A DNA stretch of 64,000 nucleotides, taken from positions 2,868,282 through 2,932,281 of the forward strand of contig NZ_CP028105.1 of the NCBI RefSeq assembly GCF_003019675.1, in the 5' to 3' direction. The translations under genes were made by a program, and so were the position numbers. Origin of the DNA: Fusobacterium ulcerans (GTDB lineage: Bacteria > Fusobacteriota > Fusobacteriia > Fusobacteriales > Fusobacteriaceae). The notes below the pieces were generated by a model. The model was not told where the DNA came from. It made no database searches and saw only the letters and a list, made by a program, of their open reading frames with translations. Of this stretch, positions 1 to 7,610 are shown one piece after another. Each line of letters begins with the position of its first letter. Within the stretch, counting starts at the first letter, position 1.

Positions 1-1
1 T

Positions 2-148
2 ACCCCTTTAAAAGAGACACCTGTATATTATTCTGAAAATAAAAAAGAGATAATATACATAGAAGAACTGGTAAAAAAACAAATAAAAAGTTTTTCTCAG
101 GAAAGAGAAAAGGAAATAAACGATTATTTTAGAAAAAAAATGATGTAG
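2..148 (+). CDS. C-terminal end of an unidentified protein (truncated by window edge)
   Basis: An open frame enters from the left edge and ends at TAG 146-148, giving the last 48 residues of a protein. The tail is strongly charged (many Lys/Glu, ends RKKMM) and looks helical. It is followed after 18 bp by corA, so the two may be co-transcribed. Nothing in the visible part identifies a family. Confidence 0.6.
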   Translation, partial: TPLKETPVYYSENKKEIIYIEELVKKQIKSFSQEREKEINDYFRKKMM

Positions 149-166
149 AGAAGTGAGGTGAATTAG

Positions 167-1231
167 ATGAACGATTCATCAAATAGAAAAAAGAAGGTGG
201 GGCTTCCTCCGGGGAGTATAATTTATACTGGTGAAGATTCCAACCATAAAATATCTATTGAAGTGTTTTCATATAATGACAGTATAATAAAAAAAGAGAA
301 TTATAGTGAAGATGATGACTTTGGTTTTGATAAAAATTTCAGAGGAGTTACCTGGGTAAATATAGATGGTATCCATAATATCCCACTAATAAAAAAAGTA
401 GGAGAAATGTACGATCTGGACAATCTGGTACTAGAAGACCTTGTAAACAGCACTCAAAGAGCGAAGGTAGAGGAACGTGAGGATTATCTATTTATAGTAA
501 TGAAGATGTTGAATCTAAATCTTATTTCAAAAGAAATAGGATATGAGCAGGTATCATTCATACTAGGAGAAGATTATCTTCTTACATTTCAGGAAAGTCC
601 AGGGGATATTTTTGATACTATAAGAGCCAGAATAGAGTCTCATAATTCTAAAATGAGAAAGAAAAGCGTGGGATATCTTGCTTATACAATAATAGATACA
701 ATAGTTGACAATTATTTTCTTATATTAGATGAGGTAGAATTGGAAATAGATCGTTTAGAGTCTAAAGTTATAGACAATTCAGATAAAGATGATCTTCAGT
801 CTATAATGACTCTCAAACAGAAAGTAACAACTTTAAAAAGATCAATATCACCAATCAGAGAACTTATAGCTAAATTACAGTCAAAAGGACTTACAGAATA
901 TTTTAATGATGATATAAAAATATATCTGACAGACTTATATGATCACGGTATAATTGTATGTGATACTTTGGATATATTAAACAGCAGAGTAACTGAACTT
1001 GTTCAGCTATATCATTCCACTATCAGTAATGGAATGAATGAGGTTATGAAAATACTTGCAATTATATCTACAATATTTATGCCATTAAGTTTTTTAGCAA
1101 GCTTATATGGTATGAACTTTAAATATATGCCTGAATTGGAGTGGCGTGATGGATACTATGCAATTCTATGCATCATGTTTATTTTGGTTTTAGGGATGCT
1201 TGCGTACTTTAAAAGAAAAAAATGGTTGTAG
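167..1231 (+). CDS. corA: CorA family magnesium/cobalt transporter
   Basis: 354 aa, the normal CorA length. The family signature YGMNF lies near the C-terminus, at the end of the first of two membrane helices (about residues 290-315 and 330-350); the long N-terminal part is the cytoplasmic funnel domain. CorA forms pentameric inner-membrane channels that bring in Mg2+ (also Co2+/Ni2+) down the membrane potential. The start ATG is preceded by GAGGTGA at good spacing. The C-terminus ends in a basic KRKKW tail, as usual. No M-box riboswitch is visible upstream, though the upstream gene is cut off. Confidence 0.95.
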   Translation: MNDSSNRKKKVGLPPGSIIYTGEDSNHKISIEVFSYNDSIIKKENYSEDDDFGFDKNFRGVTWVNIDGIHNIPLIKKVGEMYDLDNLVLEDLVNSTQRAKVEEREDYLFIVMKMLNLNLISKEIGYEQVSFILGEDYLLTFQESPGDIFDTIRARIESHNSKMRKKSVGYLAYTIIDTIVDNYFLILDEVELEIDRLESKVIDNSDKDDLQSIMTLKQKVTTLKRSISPIRELIAKLQSKGLTEYFNDDIKIYLTDLYDHGIIVCDTLDILNSRVTELVQLYHSTISNGMNEVMKILAIISTIFMPLSFLASLYGMNFKYMPELEWRDGYYAILCIMFILVLGMLAYFKRKKWL

Positions 1232-1286
1232 TTATTGAAAAAATGCTTTATAATCTAATTAATATCAATGTACTTGGGAGGGATTT

Positions 1287-1958
1287 ATGGGACTGCTATC
1301 AATATTCAAAAAAAGTAATGATGAGGAATATTTGAAAAAAATCGAAAAATTGGAAGAGACTCTTGCTTCTAAAGAAAACGAAATTTCTAATTTAATCAAT
1401 GAAATCGAATCTTTGAATAAGTTTACACCAAGACAGTTGGAAGTATTCGAAAAAAATCTTAAGGAGAACAAAGAGGAAGTTCAAAGGCTAAAAAATATCT
1501 TGGATTCTTACTGCATCCCTTACAATACTAAAGAAAGATATTCTTATAAAGTTGAAATTGAAAAATTTTTCTCATCAAGTAAATTTCAAGAATTAAATAC
1601 TGCATTAAAAGAAAAAGGAATCACATATCTTCAAGAGGTAAGTGTAGATATTCTTGAAACTATGCCGGCTGATCTAAAAGGTATAGATGAAGGAAAGAAA
1701 AAATATCAGGATTACCTAAGCAAAAAAATTGAATGGGAAATAGTTACTCTTTTAAATAAAGGGGAAAAAATCAGTAAGATATACAGCAAAACTAGAAAAT
1801 TTGCAAATATTCTTAGTGAAGGATGCTATGAATTCATGGAAGATATAAGAGATTATGATTTCGACAGTCTGGTAGATGCTGGATTTAATGCTGAACAGAT
1901 AAAGGAATTTAAAGAAAAAAGAGATGAATATTACCTTGAAAAAAGAATAGGTAAGTAA
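1287..1958 (+). CDS. Hypothetical protein with N-terminal coiled coil
   Basis: 223 aa, no family recognised. Residues about 10-75 are a Lys/Glu-rich heptad region typical of a coiled coil; the rest is mixed alpha/beta and charged. There is no signal peptide or membrane segment, so it is probably cytoplasmic. The ribosome site GGGAGGG precedes ATG 1287. It sits between corA and coaBC with only 13 bp to coaBC, so it is probably co-transcribed with it. Function unknown. Confidence 0.8.
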   Translation: MGLLSIFKKSNDEEYLKKIEKLEETLASKENEISNLINEIESLNKFTPRQLEVFEKNLKENKEEVQRLKNILDSYCIPYNTKERYSYKVEIEKFFSSSKFQELNTALKEKGITYLQEVSVDILETMPADLKGIDEGKKKYQDYLSKKIEWEIVTLLNKGEKISKIYSKTRKFANILSEGCYEFMEDIRDYDFDSLVDAGFNAEQIKEFKEKRDEYYLEKRIGK

Positions 1959-1971
1959 TCGGAGGACAGCA

Positions 1972-3147
1972 ATGAAGAACATACTGCTGGGAGTAACTGG
2001 CGGAATAGCAGCTTATAAATCGGCGAACATAGTTTCTCTTTTGAAAAAAAAGGGTTACAATGTAAAAGTTATAATGACTAAAAATGCAACTGAAATAATA
2101 ACACCTCTTACTTTGGAAACTTTATCCAGAGAGAGAGTCTATGTGAGTATGTGGGACAGAACTCCTCATTTTGAAGTGGAGCATATTTCGCTTGCTCAAT
2201 GGGCAGATGCAGTTCTTGTAGCACCTGCTACATATAATATAGTAGGGAAGATAGCCAATGGAATAGCAGATGATATGCTTTCAACTGTGATTTCAGCAAC
2301 TAAGAGCCCTGTATTTTTTGCATTGGCTATGAATGTCAATATGTATGAAAATCCAATTTTGTTAGAAAATATAGAAAAATTGAAAAAATATAACTATAAT
2401 TTCATTGAATCAGATGAAGGATTTCTAGCATGTAATGTAAATGCAAAGGGAAGATTAAAGAATGAAGCTGAAATAGTAGAGATATTAGAAAAATATTTTG
2501 AAGAAAAAGAAACAGATAAATATCTGACTGGTAAAAAAATACTTATTACTGCTGGAAGAACAGAGGAAGCCATAGACCCTGTGAGATACCTTTCTAACAG
2601 ATCAAGTGGACAGATGGGATATTCTCTGGCTATAGCAGCACAAAAGCTGGGAGCAGAGGTTATACTTGTTTCAGGACCTACAGAGCTGGATATACCAAGA
2701 GGAATAAAGAAATTTATTCAGGTGAGAAGTGCTCAGGAGATGTATGAAGCTGCTGTAAAAGAATTTGAGACAGTAGATATAGCGATTGCTTGTGCCGCAG
2801 TTGCTGATTACAAGCCTAAGACATATTCAACTGAGAAGATAAAGAAAAAAGATGGAGACATGACTATTATTCTTGATAGAAATCCAGATATTCTTTATGA
2901 AATGGGAAAATTGAAGAAAGATCAATTTTTAGTAGGATTTGCAGCTGAAACAGAAAATATCGTGGAAAATGCTCTTGGTAAATTAAAGAGAAAGAATCTG
3001 GACATGATAGTGGCTAACAATGCTGCTAATATGCAGAAGAAAACTAATGAGATACTTATAATAAAAAGTCAGGAAGATATGAAGGAGATACCTGAAAAGG
3101 AAAAATCTCAGCTTGCATATGATATATTGAAAGAAATAAAATTGTAA
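1972..3147 (+). CDS. coaBC: Bifunctional phosphopantothenoylcysteine decarboxylase / phosphopantothenate-cysteine ligase
   Basis: 391 aa, full-length CoaBC. It makes 4'-phosphopantetheine from phosphopantothenate and cysteine in coenzyme A synthesis. The N-terminal flavoprotein CoaC half shows GGIAAYKS, the active-site His in FEVEHISLAQWAD, the ATYNIVGKIANGIADD stretch, AMNVNMYENP and the substrate-clamp Cys in EGFLACN. The C-terminal CoaB half shows ITAGRTEEAIDPVRYLSNRSSG (in two overlapping motifs: TAGRTEE and YLSNRSSG) and AAVADYKP. Ribosome site GGAGGACAGC precedes ATG. A hairpin terminator follows 10 bp downstream. Confidence 0.97.
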   Translation: MKNILLGVTGGIAAYKSANIVSLLKKKGYNVKVIMTKNATEIITPLTLETLSRERVYVSMWDRTPHFEVEHISLAQWADAVLVAPATYNIVGKIANGIADDMLSTVISATKSPVFFALAMNVNMYENPILLENIEKLKKYNYNFIESDEGFLACNVNAKGRLKNEAEIVEILEKYFEEKETDKYLTGKKILITAGRTEEAIDPVRYLSNRSSGQMGYSLAIAAQKLGAEVILVSGPTELDIPRGIKKFIQVRSAQEMYEAAVKEFETVDIAIACAAVADYKPKTYSTEKIKKKDGDMTIILDRNPDILYEMGKLKKDQFLVGFAAETENIVENALGKLKRKNLDMIVANNAANMQKKTNEILIIKSQEDMKEIPEKEKSQLAYDILKEIKL

Positions 3148-3154
3148 GATATGA

Positions 3155-3187
3155 AAAGGTTGTTTTGATGGACAGCCTTTTTTATTT
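3155..3187 (+). terminator. Rho-independent terminator after coaBC
   Basis: Stem AAAGGTTGT / ACAGCCTTT (3155-3163 with 3172-3180, one G-U pair) with an 8-nt loop, followed by a T-rich run. Confidence 0.85.
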
Positions 3188-3309
3188 TTCTCTTTTGCTT
3201 TGAATTAATTTGGAAATAAAAAATGTGAATGACTAAAAAGCTAGAATTACAACCTTTTTATAAGCCATCCACATATAAAATTCAAAATAATATTTCTAAT
3301 TTTTATAAA

Positions 3310-5142
3310 TTAAGCAGTTAATAAATTTTCATTATATATTCTTTCAAATTTATTGACACAGGTAGGCTTTGAAAAATAGAAGCCTTGCAGTGTAAAATAA
3401 CCTATTTTTTTGAGAAAATCCATCTGTTCAGCAGTTTCAACTCCTTCGCATAAAAGAGGTATATCAAGAGCAGTACAAAGCTGTATAATTCCTTTTATAA
3501 GAATCTTATTCTTATCTGAAATTTCACCCCTTCCTAAAAATCCTTTATCTAATTTAATTAAATCAAAAGGGATAGTTTTTAAAAGATTCAGACTTGAATA
3601 ACCAGAACCAAAATCATCTAACTGGATGCAGTATCCTAGATTTTTAAGCTTTTTAATAGGAATTAAAATATCTTCTAAATTATTAACAAATACATTTTCT
3701 GTTATTTCAAGTTCTATGTATTTAGGATCAATCCCATGATCAGATACTATCTTATGAAATTGTGCAACAAAATGTGGATTTTTAAAATGATCTCTTGAAA
3801 CATTTACTGATATTGGAAATAGAGGAAGTTCATCTTCCATTCTATTCTTTATATATGCACATACTTTTTTATAAATCAAAAAATCAAGTTTTACTATATC
3901 TCCAGTTTCTTCCATTAAAGGAATAAATTCTCCGGGCATCATAACTTCTTTACCATTTTCTACCATTCTGGCAAGAGCTTCTGCTCCAATTATTTTATTG
4001 ATACGAGTATCTACTTTAGGCTGCAAATAGAATGTGAACTTATCATTTTCAAATGCAGATAGTATTCTTGTATGAAGTTCCTGTTTTTTTATAAAAAGTT
4101 TTTTTCTTTCTTCATCAAAAACTCCGCCTTTAGTTGTTAATGAAGGCTTTAATGATTTTCTTACAGCATCAGCCTTGCTTATATATGAATATATACTTTC
4201 ATTTTTATTATCTACAGCACATACTCCGCAAATAAATCCAAGATTGCATTTGGGATGGTGATGAGCTTCATGATGGAGAAAGTCAGATCCTTTTTTAATA
4301 AAAGATTCAACCATTTCTTCAAGGTCTGCCCCATCTGGAACAGAAAAAACTCCAATGAAATTATCAGCATAGACTCTGCAACTAGCTATGTAAGATGGAT
4401 GTTTCTGTATATAGTCTGCAAAAGATGATAAAAAACAATTTCCTTGATATTCACCATATATTCTATTTAGAGATTTAAAACCTATTATATCAACATAAAA
4501 TACTGCTATGTTTTTCTTTTCATTTTTATTTATATAGCTTTCACTCTCTTGAAGAAAAGAAGTGTAAGTAGGAAGGTTAGTGACAGGATCAAATTGATCA
4601 ACTTTATGGAATAGATTTTTCATATTTTTATTTTCAATTAATATTGAAGGGGAAATATCTTCATTAAATTCCCAGAATTTTTTTATTGCTCTAAAGAATT
4701 CTCTTTCTTTCTCTTCTGAATAGAAAAAATACTGCCAGCTTCCAGCTGTTGCAGCATAGAAGAGGGCTTTCATAGCCTGAGGATATATGAACTCTAGATT
4801 TTTATTCTCTTTTTCTCTGATAATAGCTCCAATGCTTATATCTTTATATAGCTTTGTTTTTTTAGCTTCAGTCAAAAAGATTTCTATTGCTTCTTCAATT
4901 TTTTCTTTTTCTTCATAAGAACTAACAACTACTTTTTCTAAGGAAGCAAATTTAATAGAACTCTTTTGAAACGGCAGATATTTATCTATTAATTTTAAAA
5001 TGTTTTTTTTCAATTCTTTTTCATTTTTAGGAAGAATACTTTTAATATCCATAATAAATAAAACGTGATACAAACAACTGCTGTTCTTTTCAATTTCATT
5101 CATGATTACTTTCTGCAATTCTGTATTATTATAAAGGTACAT
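3310..5142 (-). CDS. c-di-GMP phosphodiesterase (degenerate GGDEF + EAL)
   Basis: 610 aa, no membrane segments, so cytoplasmic. Order: an N-terminal region of about 190 residues without a recognised sensor fold, a GGDEF-like domain (about 200-340) whose signature is replaced by YADNF, and an EAL domain (about 350-600). The EAL domain keeps the hydrolysis residues: GAEALARM, NVSRDHF, ELEITENVF, LDDFGSGYSSL, LIKLDKGFL, CEGVET and QGFYFSKP. So it should hydrolyse c-di-GMP to pGpG, while the GGDEF part is catalytically dead and may be regulatory. AAAGGAG precedes ATG. It is a paralogue of the next gene upstream (5408-7273), same strand, with its own promoter. Confidence 0.92.
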   Translation of the reverse strand: MYLYNNTELQKVIMNEIEKNSSCLYHVLFIMDIKSILPKNEKELKKNILKLIDKYLPFQKSSIKFASLEKVVVSSYEEKEKIEEAIEIFLTEAKKTKLYKDISIGAIIREKENKNLEFIYPQAMKALFYAATAGSWQYFFYSEEKEREFFRAIKKFWEFNEDISPSILIENKNMKNLFHKVDQFDPVTNLPTYTSFLQESESYINKNEKKNIAVFYVDIIGFKSLNRIYGEYQGNCFLSSFADYIQKHPSYIASCRVYADNFIGVFSVPDGADLEEMVESFIKKGSDFLHHEAHHHPKCNLGFICGVCAVDNKNESIYSYISKADAVRKSLKPSLTTKGGVFDEERKKLFIKKQELHTRILSAFENDKFTFYLQPKVDTRINKIIGAEALARMVENGKEVMMPGEFIPLMEETGDIVKLDFLIYKKVCAYIKNRMEDELPLFPISVNVSRDHFKNPHFVAQFHKIVSDHGIDPKYIELEITENVFVNNLEDILIPIKKLKNLGYCIQLDDFGSGYSSLNLLKTIPFDLIKLDKGFLGRGEISDKNKILIKGIIQLCTALDIPLLCEGVETAEQMDFLKKIGYFTLQGFYFSKPTCVNKFERIYNENLLTA

Positions 5143-5210
5143 TTTTTCTCCTTTTATATCTCTGAATCTATATTAAAAAAGTATTTTTTAAGAGCTGTAT
5201 TATGTCTAAA

Positions 5211-5239
5211 ATTGTATCACAAAAATTGTCTAAATACAA
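5211..5239 (-). promoter_or_regulatory. Promoter of the 3310-5142 EAL gene
   Basis: Minus-strand -35 TTGTAT (5239-5234), 17-bp spacer, -10 TACAAT (5216-5211) preceded by TGA. The two boxes also form an inverted repeat (TTGTAT...ATACAA). Almost the same arrangement and spacer bases occur before the paralogue (7377-7349). Confidence 0.7.
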
Positions 5240-5393
5240 GATTATAGTATATAAATAACGATTCTGCAATTAAGGGGTTTTGCAATAGAGAAGCAGAAAT
5301 ACATATTTTAAACTTAATTAAAAAAGATATTTAAAACAAAAAAATATTTAAATTTTTCCTTAATAAACAAAAATATTTAAAATTAAAAGCGAA

Positions 5394-5419
5394 TAAAAAA
5401 AAGAGGACTAAACCTCTTT
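5394..5419 (-). terminator. Terminator overlapping the stop codon of the 5408-7273 EAL gene
   Basis: Minus-strand stem AAAGAGG / CCTCTTT (5419-5413 with 5406-5400), 6-nt loop containing the TAG stop (5410-5408), then a T run. The stop codon lies in the loop of its own terminator. Confidence 0.85.
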
Positions 5420-7273
5420 AAAGAACTCAATATCATCACTGTCATAAATTTTTTCAAAATCTTCTACAGGCATAGGTTTTGCAAAGTAGAATCCTTGAAC
5501 GAGAGAACAACCAGATTGTTTAAGGAAATTGATCTGTTCTTTAGTTTCAACTCCTTCACAAAGAAGTGGAATATCAAGTTCTTTACATAAAGCTATAATT
5601 CCTTTTATAAGGATTCTGTTCTTCTTTGATATTTCTCCTCTTCCCAGAAATTCCTTGTCTAATTTTATTAAATCAAAGGGAATATCTTTTAACAGGTTAA
5701 GACTTGAATAACCAGAACCAAAATCATCCATCTGTATGCTGTATCCTAAAGATTTAAGATCATAGATAGCATTAAGTATATCTGCTATATTGCTGCTGAA
5801 AACACTTTCAGTAACTTCAAGTTCCAGATACTTTGTTTCTATTCCTGTATTTTTTACTATATAGTCAAGCTGCTGAACAAAATGAGGATTTTTAAAGTGC
5901 TCTCTGGAAACATTTACAGATATAGGAAATAATGGCAGATTTTTCTTTTTTCTCTCATTTATATAGTCACATACTTTTTTGTATATAAAGAAATCTAACC
6001 TTACAATATCTCTTGTTTCTTCCATTAAAGGAATAAAATCTCCTGGCATTAGAGGAGGAATGTTACTGTCAAAAGATGTCATACGCACAAGGGCTTCGGC
6101 ACCAATAATTTCATTTGTAAGTATGTTTATTTTAGGTTGAAGATAAAAAATAAAACTCTTATTTTCTAAAGCAGTCATTATAGTTCTTAATCTCTCTTGT
6201 TTTATTAGGTAAAGAGCTTTTTTAGGAGCATCAAAAACTTCACTTTTAGATGTTAATGAAGGTTTTAAAGATTTTCTTACATCATCAGCTTTACTTATAT
6301 ATGAATAAATACTTTCATTTCTGTCATCTATAGCACACATTCCACAAATAAATCCAAGATTACATTTAGGATGGAAATGTGCTTCTTCCTGTAAAAATCC
6401 ATTACAGTCTCTTATAAACTTAACAGAAAGCTGTTCTAAAGTAACTCCTTCAGGAATAGTAAATAATTCAATGAAATTATCAGCATATACTCTACAAGCA
6501 CTTATATAGAATTCATTTGCTTTTATGAAATCAGAAAATGCTCTTAAAAAACGATTTCCTTCCTCTTCTCCATATATCTTGTTTAAAGTTTTAAAACCAA
6601 TTATATCTGCATAAAATACAGCCAGTTTCTTATTTTCATTTTTGTTATTTATATGATCCTGAGCCTTTTTTATAAATGAACTATAAGATAGAAGTTCAGA
6701 TATATTATCAAATTGATCTAATCTTTCAAAAAGGTTTTTTATTTTATTATCTGATATTAATCTAGAAATAAATTGTGAATCAGATAATTCCTTATTAAAT
6801 TCCCAAAAATTTTTTACTGATTCAAGAAACTTGTTCTCTTTTTCTTCAGAATAGAAAAAATACTGCCAGCCACCAGCAGTTTCAGCATGAAATATGGCTC
6901 TGATAACTTGTTGATAAAGAGTCTCAAGATTAGTATCTTTGTTCTTTCTTACTGTTGCACCAATAGAAATATTTTTATAGATATTTTCTTTCTTAGCTTT
7001 TTTTAGAAAATCTTTCATCATTTCTTCAGCTTCTATTTTTCCTTCATCAGAGAAAACTACTATATTTCCTGAAGAAAGAAATCCATAAGAGCTTTTTAGA
7101 AATAATGGATATTCCACTAAAAGTTTTAAAATATCTTTTTTAAGCTCGTTATCATTTTTATAAATAGAACTTTCAACATGTATTACAAATAAAACCGAAT
7201 GAATATTTGTATTATCTTTTTTTAATTCTTTCATTATTAATTGTTGAAGTTCAATATTGTTATAAAGATACAT
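5408..7273 (-). CDS. c-di-GMP phosphodiesterase (degenerate GGDEF + EAL), paralogue
   Basis: 621 aa, same architecture as 3310-5142 and clearly homologous along its length (MYLYNN start, CRVYADNF in place of GGDEF). The EAL residues are complete: GAEALVRM, NVSREHF, ELEVTESVF, MDDFGSGYSSL, LIKLDKEFL, CEGVET, QGFYFAKP. Predicted c-di-GMP-specific phosphodiesterase with an inactive GGDEF domain. The N-terminal 200 residues differ most from the sister gene, so the two probably sense or bind different partners. Good ribosome site (GGAGAAG) before ATG. Tandem duplication is the simplest origin. Confidence 0.92.
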   Translation of the reverse strand: MYLYNNIELQQLIMKELKKDNTNIHSVLFVIHVESSIYKNDNELKKDILKLLVEYPLFLKSSYGFLSSGNIVVFSDEGKIEAEEMMKDFLKKAKKENIYKNISIGATVRKNKDTNLETLYQQVIRAIFHAETAGGWQYFFYSEEKENKFLESVKNFWEFNKELSDSQFISRLISDNKIKNLFERLDQFDNISELLSYSSFIKKAQDHINNKNENKKLAVFYADIIGFKTLNKIYGEEEGNRFLRAFSDFIKANEFYISACRVYADNFIELFTIPEGVTLEQLSVKFIRDCNGFLQEEAHFHPKCNLGFICGMCAIDDRNESIYSYISKADDVRKSLKPSLTSKSEVFDAPKKALYLIKQERLRTIMTALENKSFIFYLQPKINILTNEIIGAEALVRMTSFDSNIPPLMPGDFIPLMEETRDIVRLDFFIYKKVCDYINERKKKNLPLFPISVNVSREHFKNPHFVQQLDYIVKNTGIETKYLELEVTESVFSSNIADILNAIYDLKSLGYSIQMDDFGSGYSSLNLLKDIPFDLIKLDKEFLGRGEISKKNRILIKGIIALCKELDIPLLCEGVETKEQINFLKQSGCSLVQGFYFAKPMPVEDFEKIYDSDDIEFFKEV

Positions 7274-7348
7274 TTCTTCTCCTTTGTTTATTTTGCCTAA
7301 AAATAAGTTAATTTAAAATAAAAAATCTTAATGTCTATTTACGAAAAA

Positions 7349-7377
7349 ATTGTATCATAAAATATGTCTGAATACAA
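7349..7377 (-). promoter_or_regulatory. Promoter of the 5408-7273 EAL gene
   Basis: Minus-strand -35 TTGTAT (7377-7372), 17-bp spacer, -10 TACAAT (7354-7349). The spacer shares the AGACA and TTTT..TGA blocks with the promoter at 5239-5211, so the duplication carried the promoter along. Confidence 0.7.
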
Positions 7378-7546
7378 GAAGATAATGGAATTGGAAGGAG
7401 TCTGTATTGAATAAAAAAAATTCTTTTAAAGCTAAAAAACTAAATTTTCCTTGAGGTTTTTTAGAATAAAAATACAAAAATATTATGGGACAAAGTGAGT
7501 GGAATATAAATTTTTTTCTATATAAAACTTGTAAAAAAATTAAAAG

Positions 7547-7577
7547 TTGACTTTGAGTATACTCTTGGGTATATAAT
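7547..7577 (+). promoter_or_regulatory. Probable promoter of nfnAB
   Basis: TTGACT (7547-7552) and TATAAT (7572-7577) with a 19-bp spacer, slightly long. A short dyad AGTATACT sits inside the spacer. Confidence 0.5.
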
Positions 7578-7610
7578 AAAAAGGATAATTGTAATAAGGA
7601 AGGGATGGAA

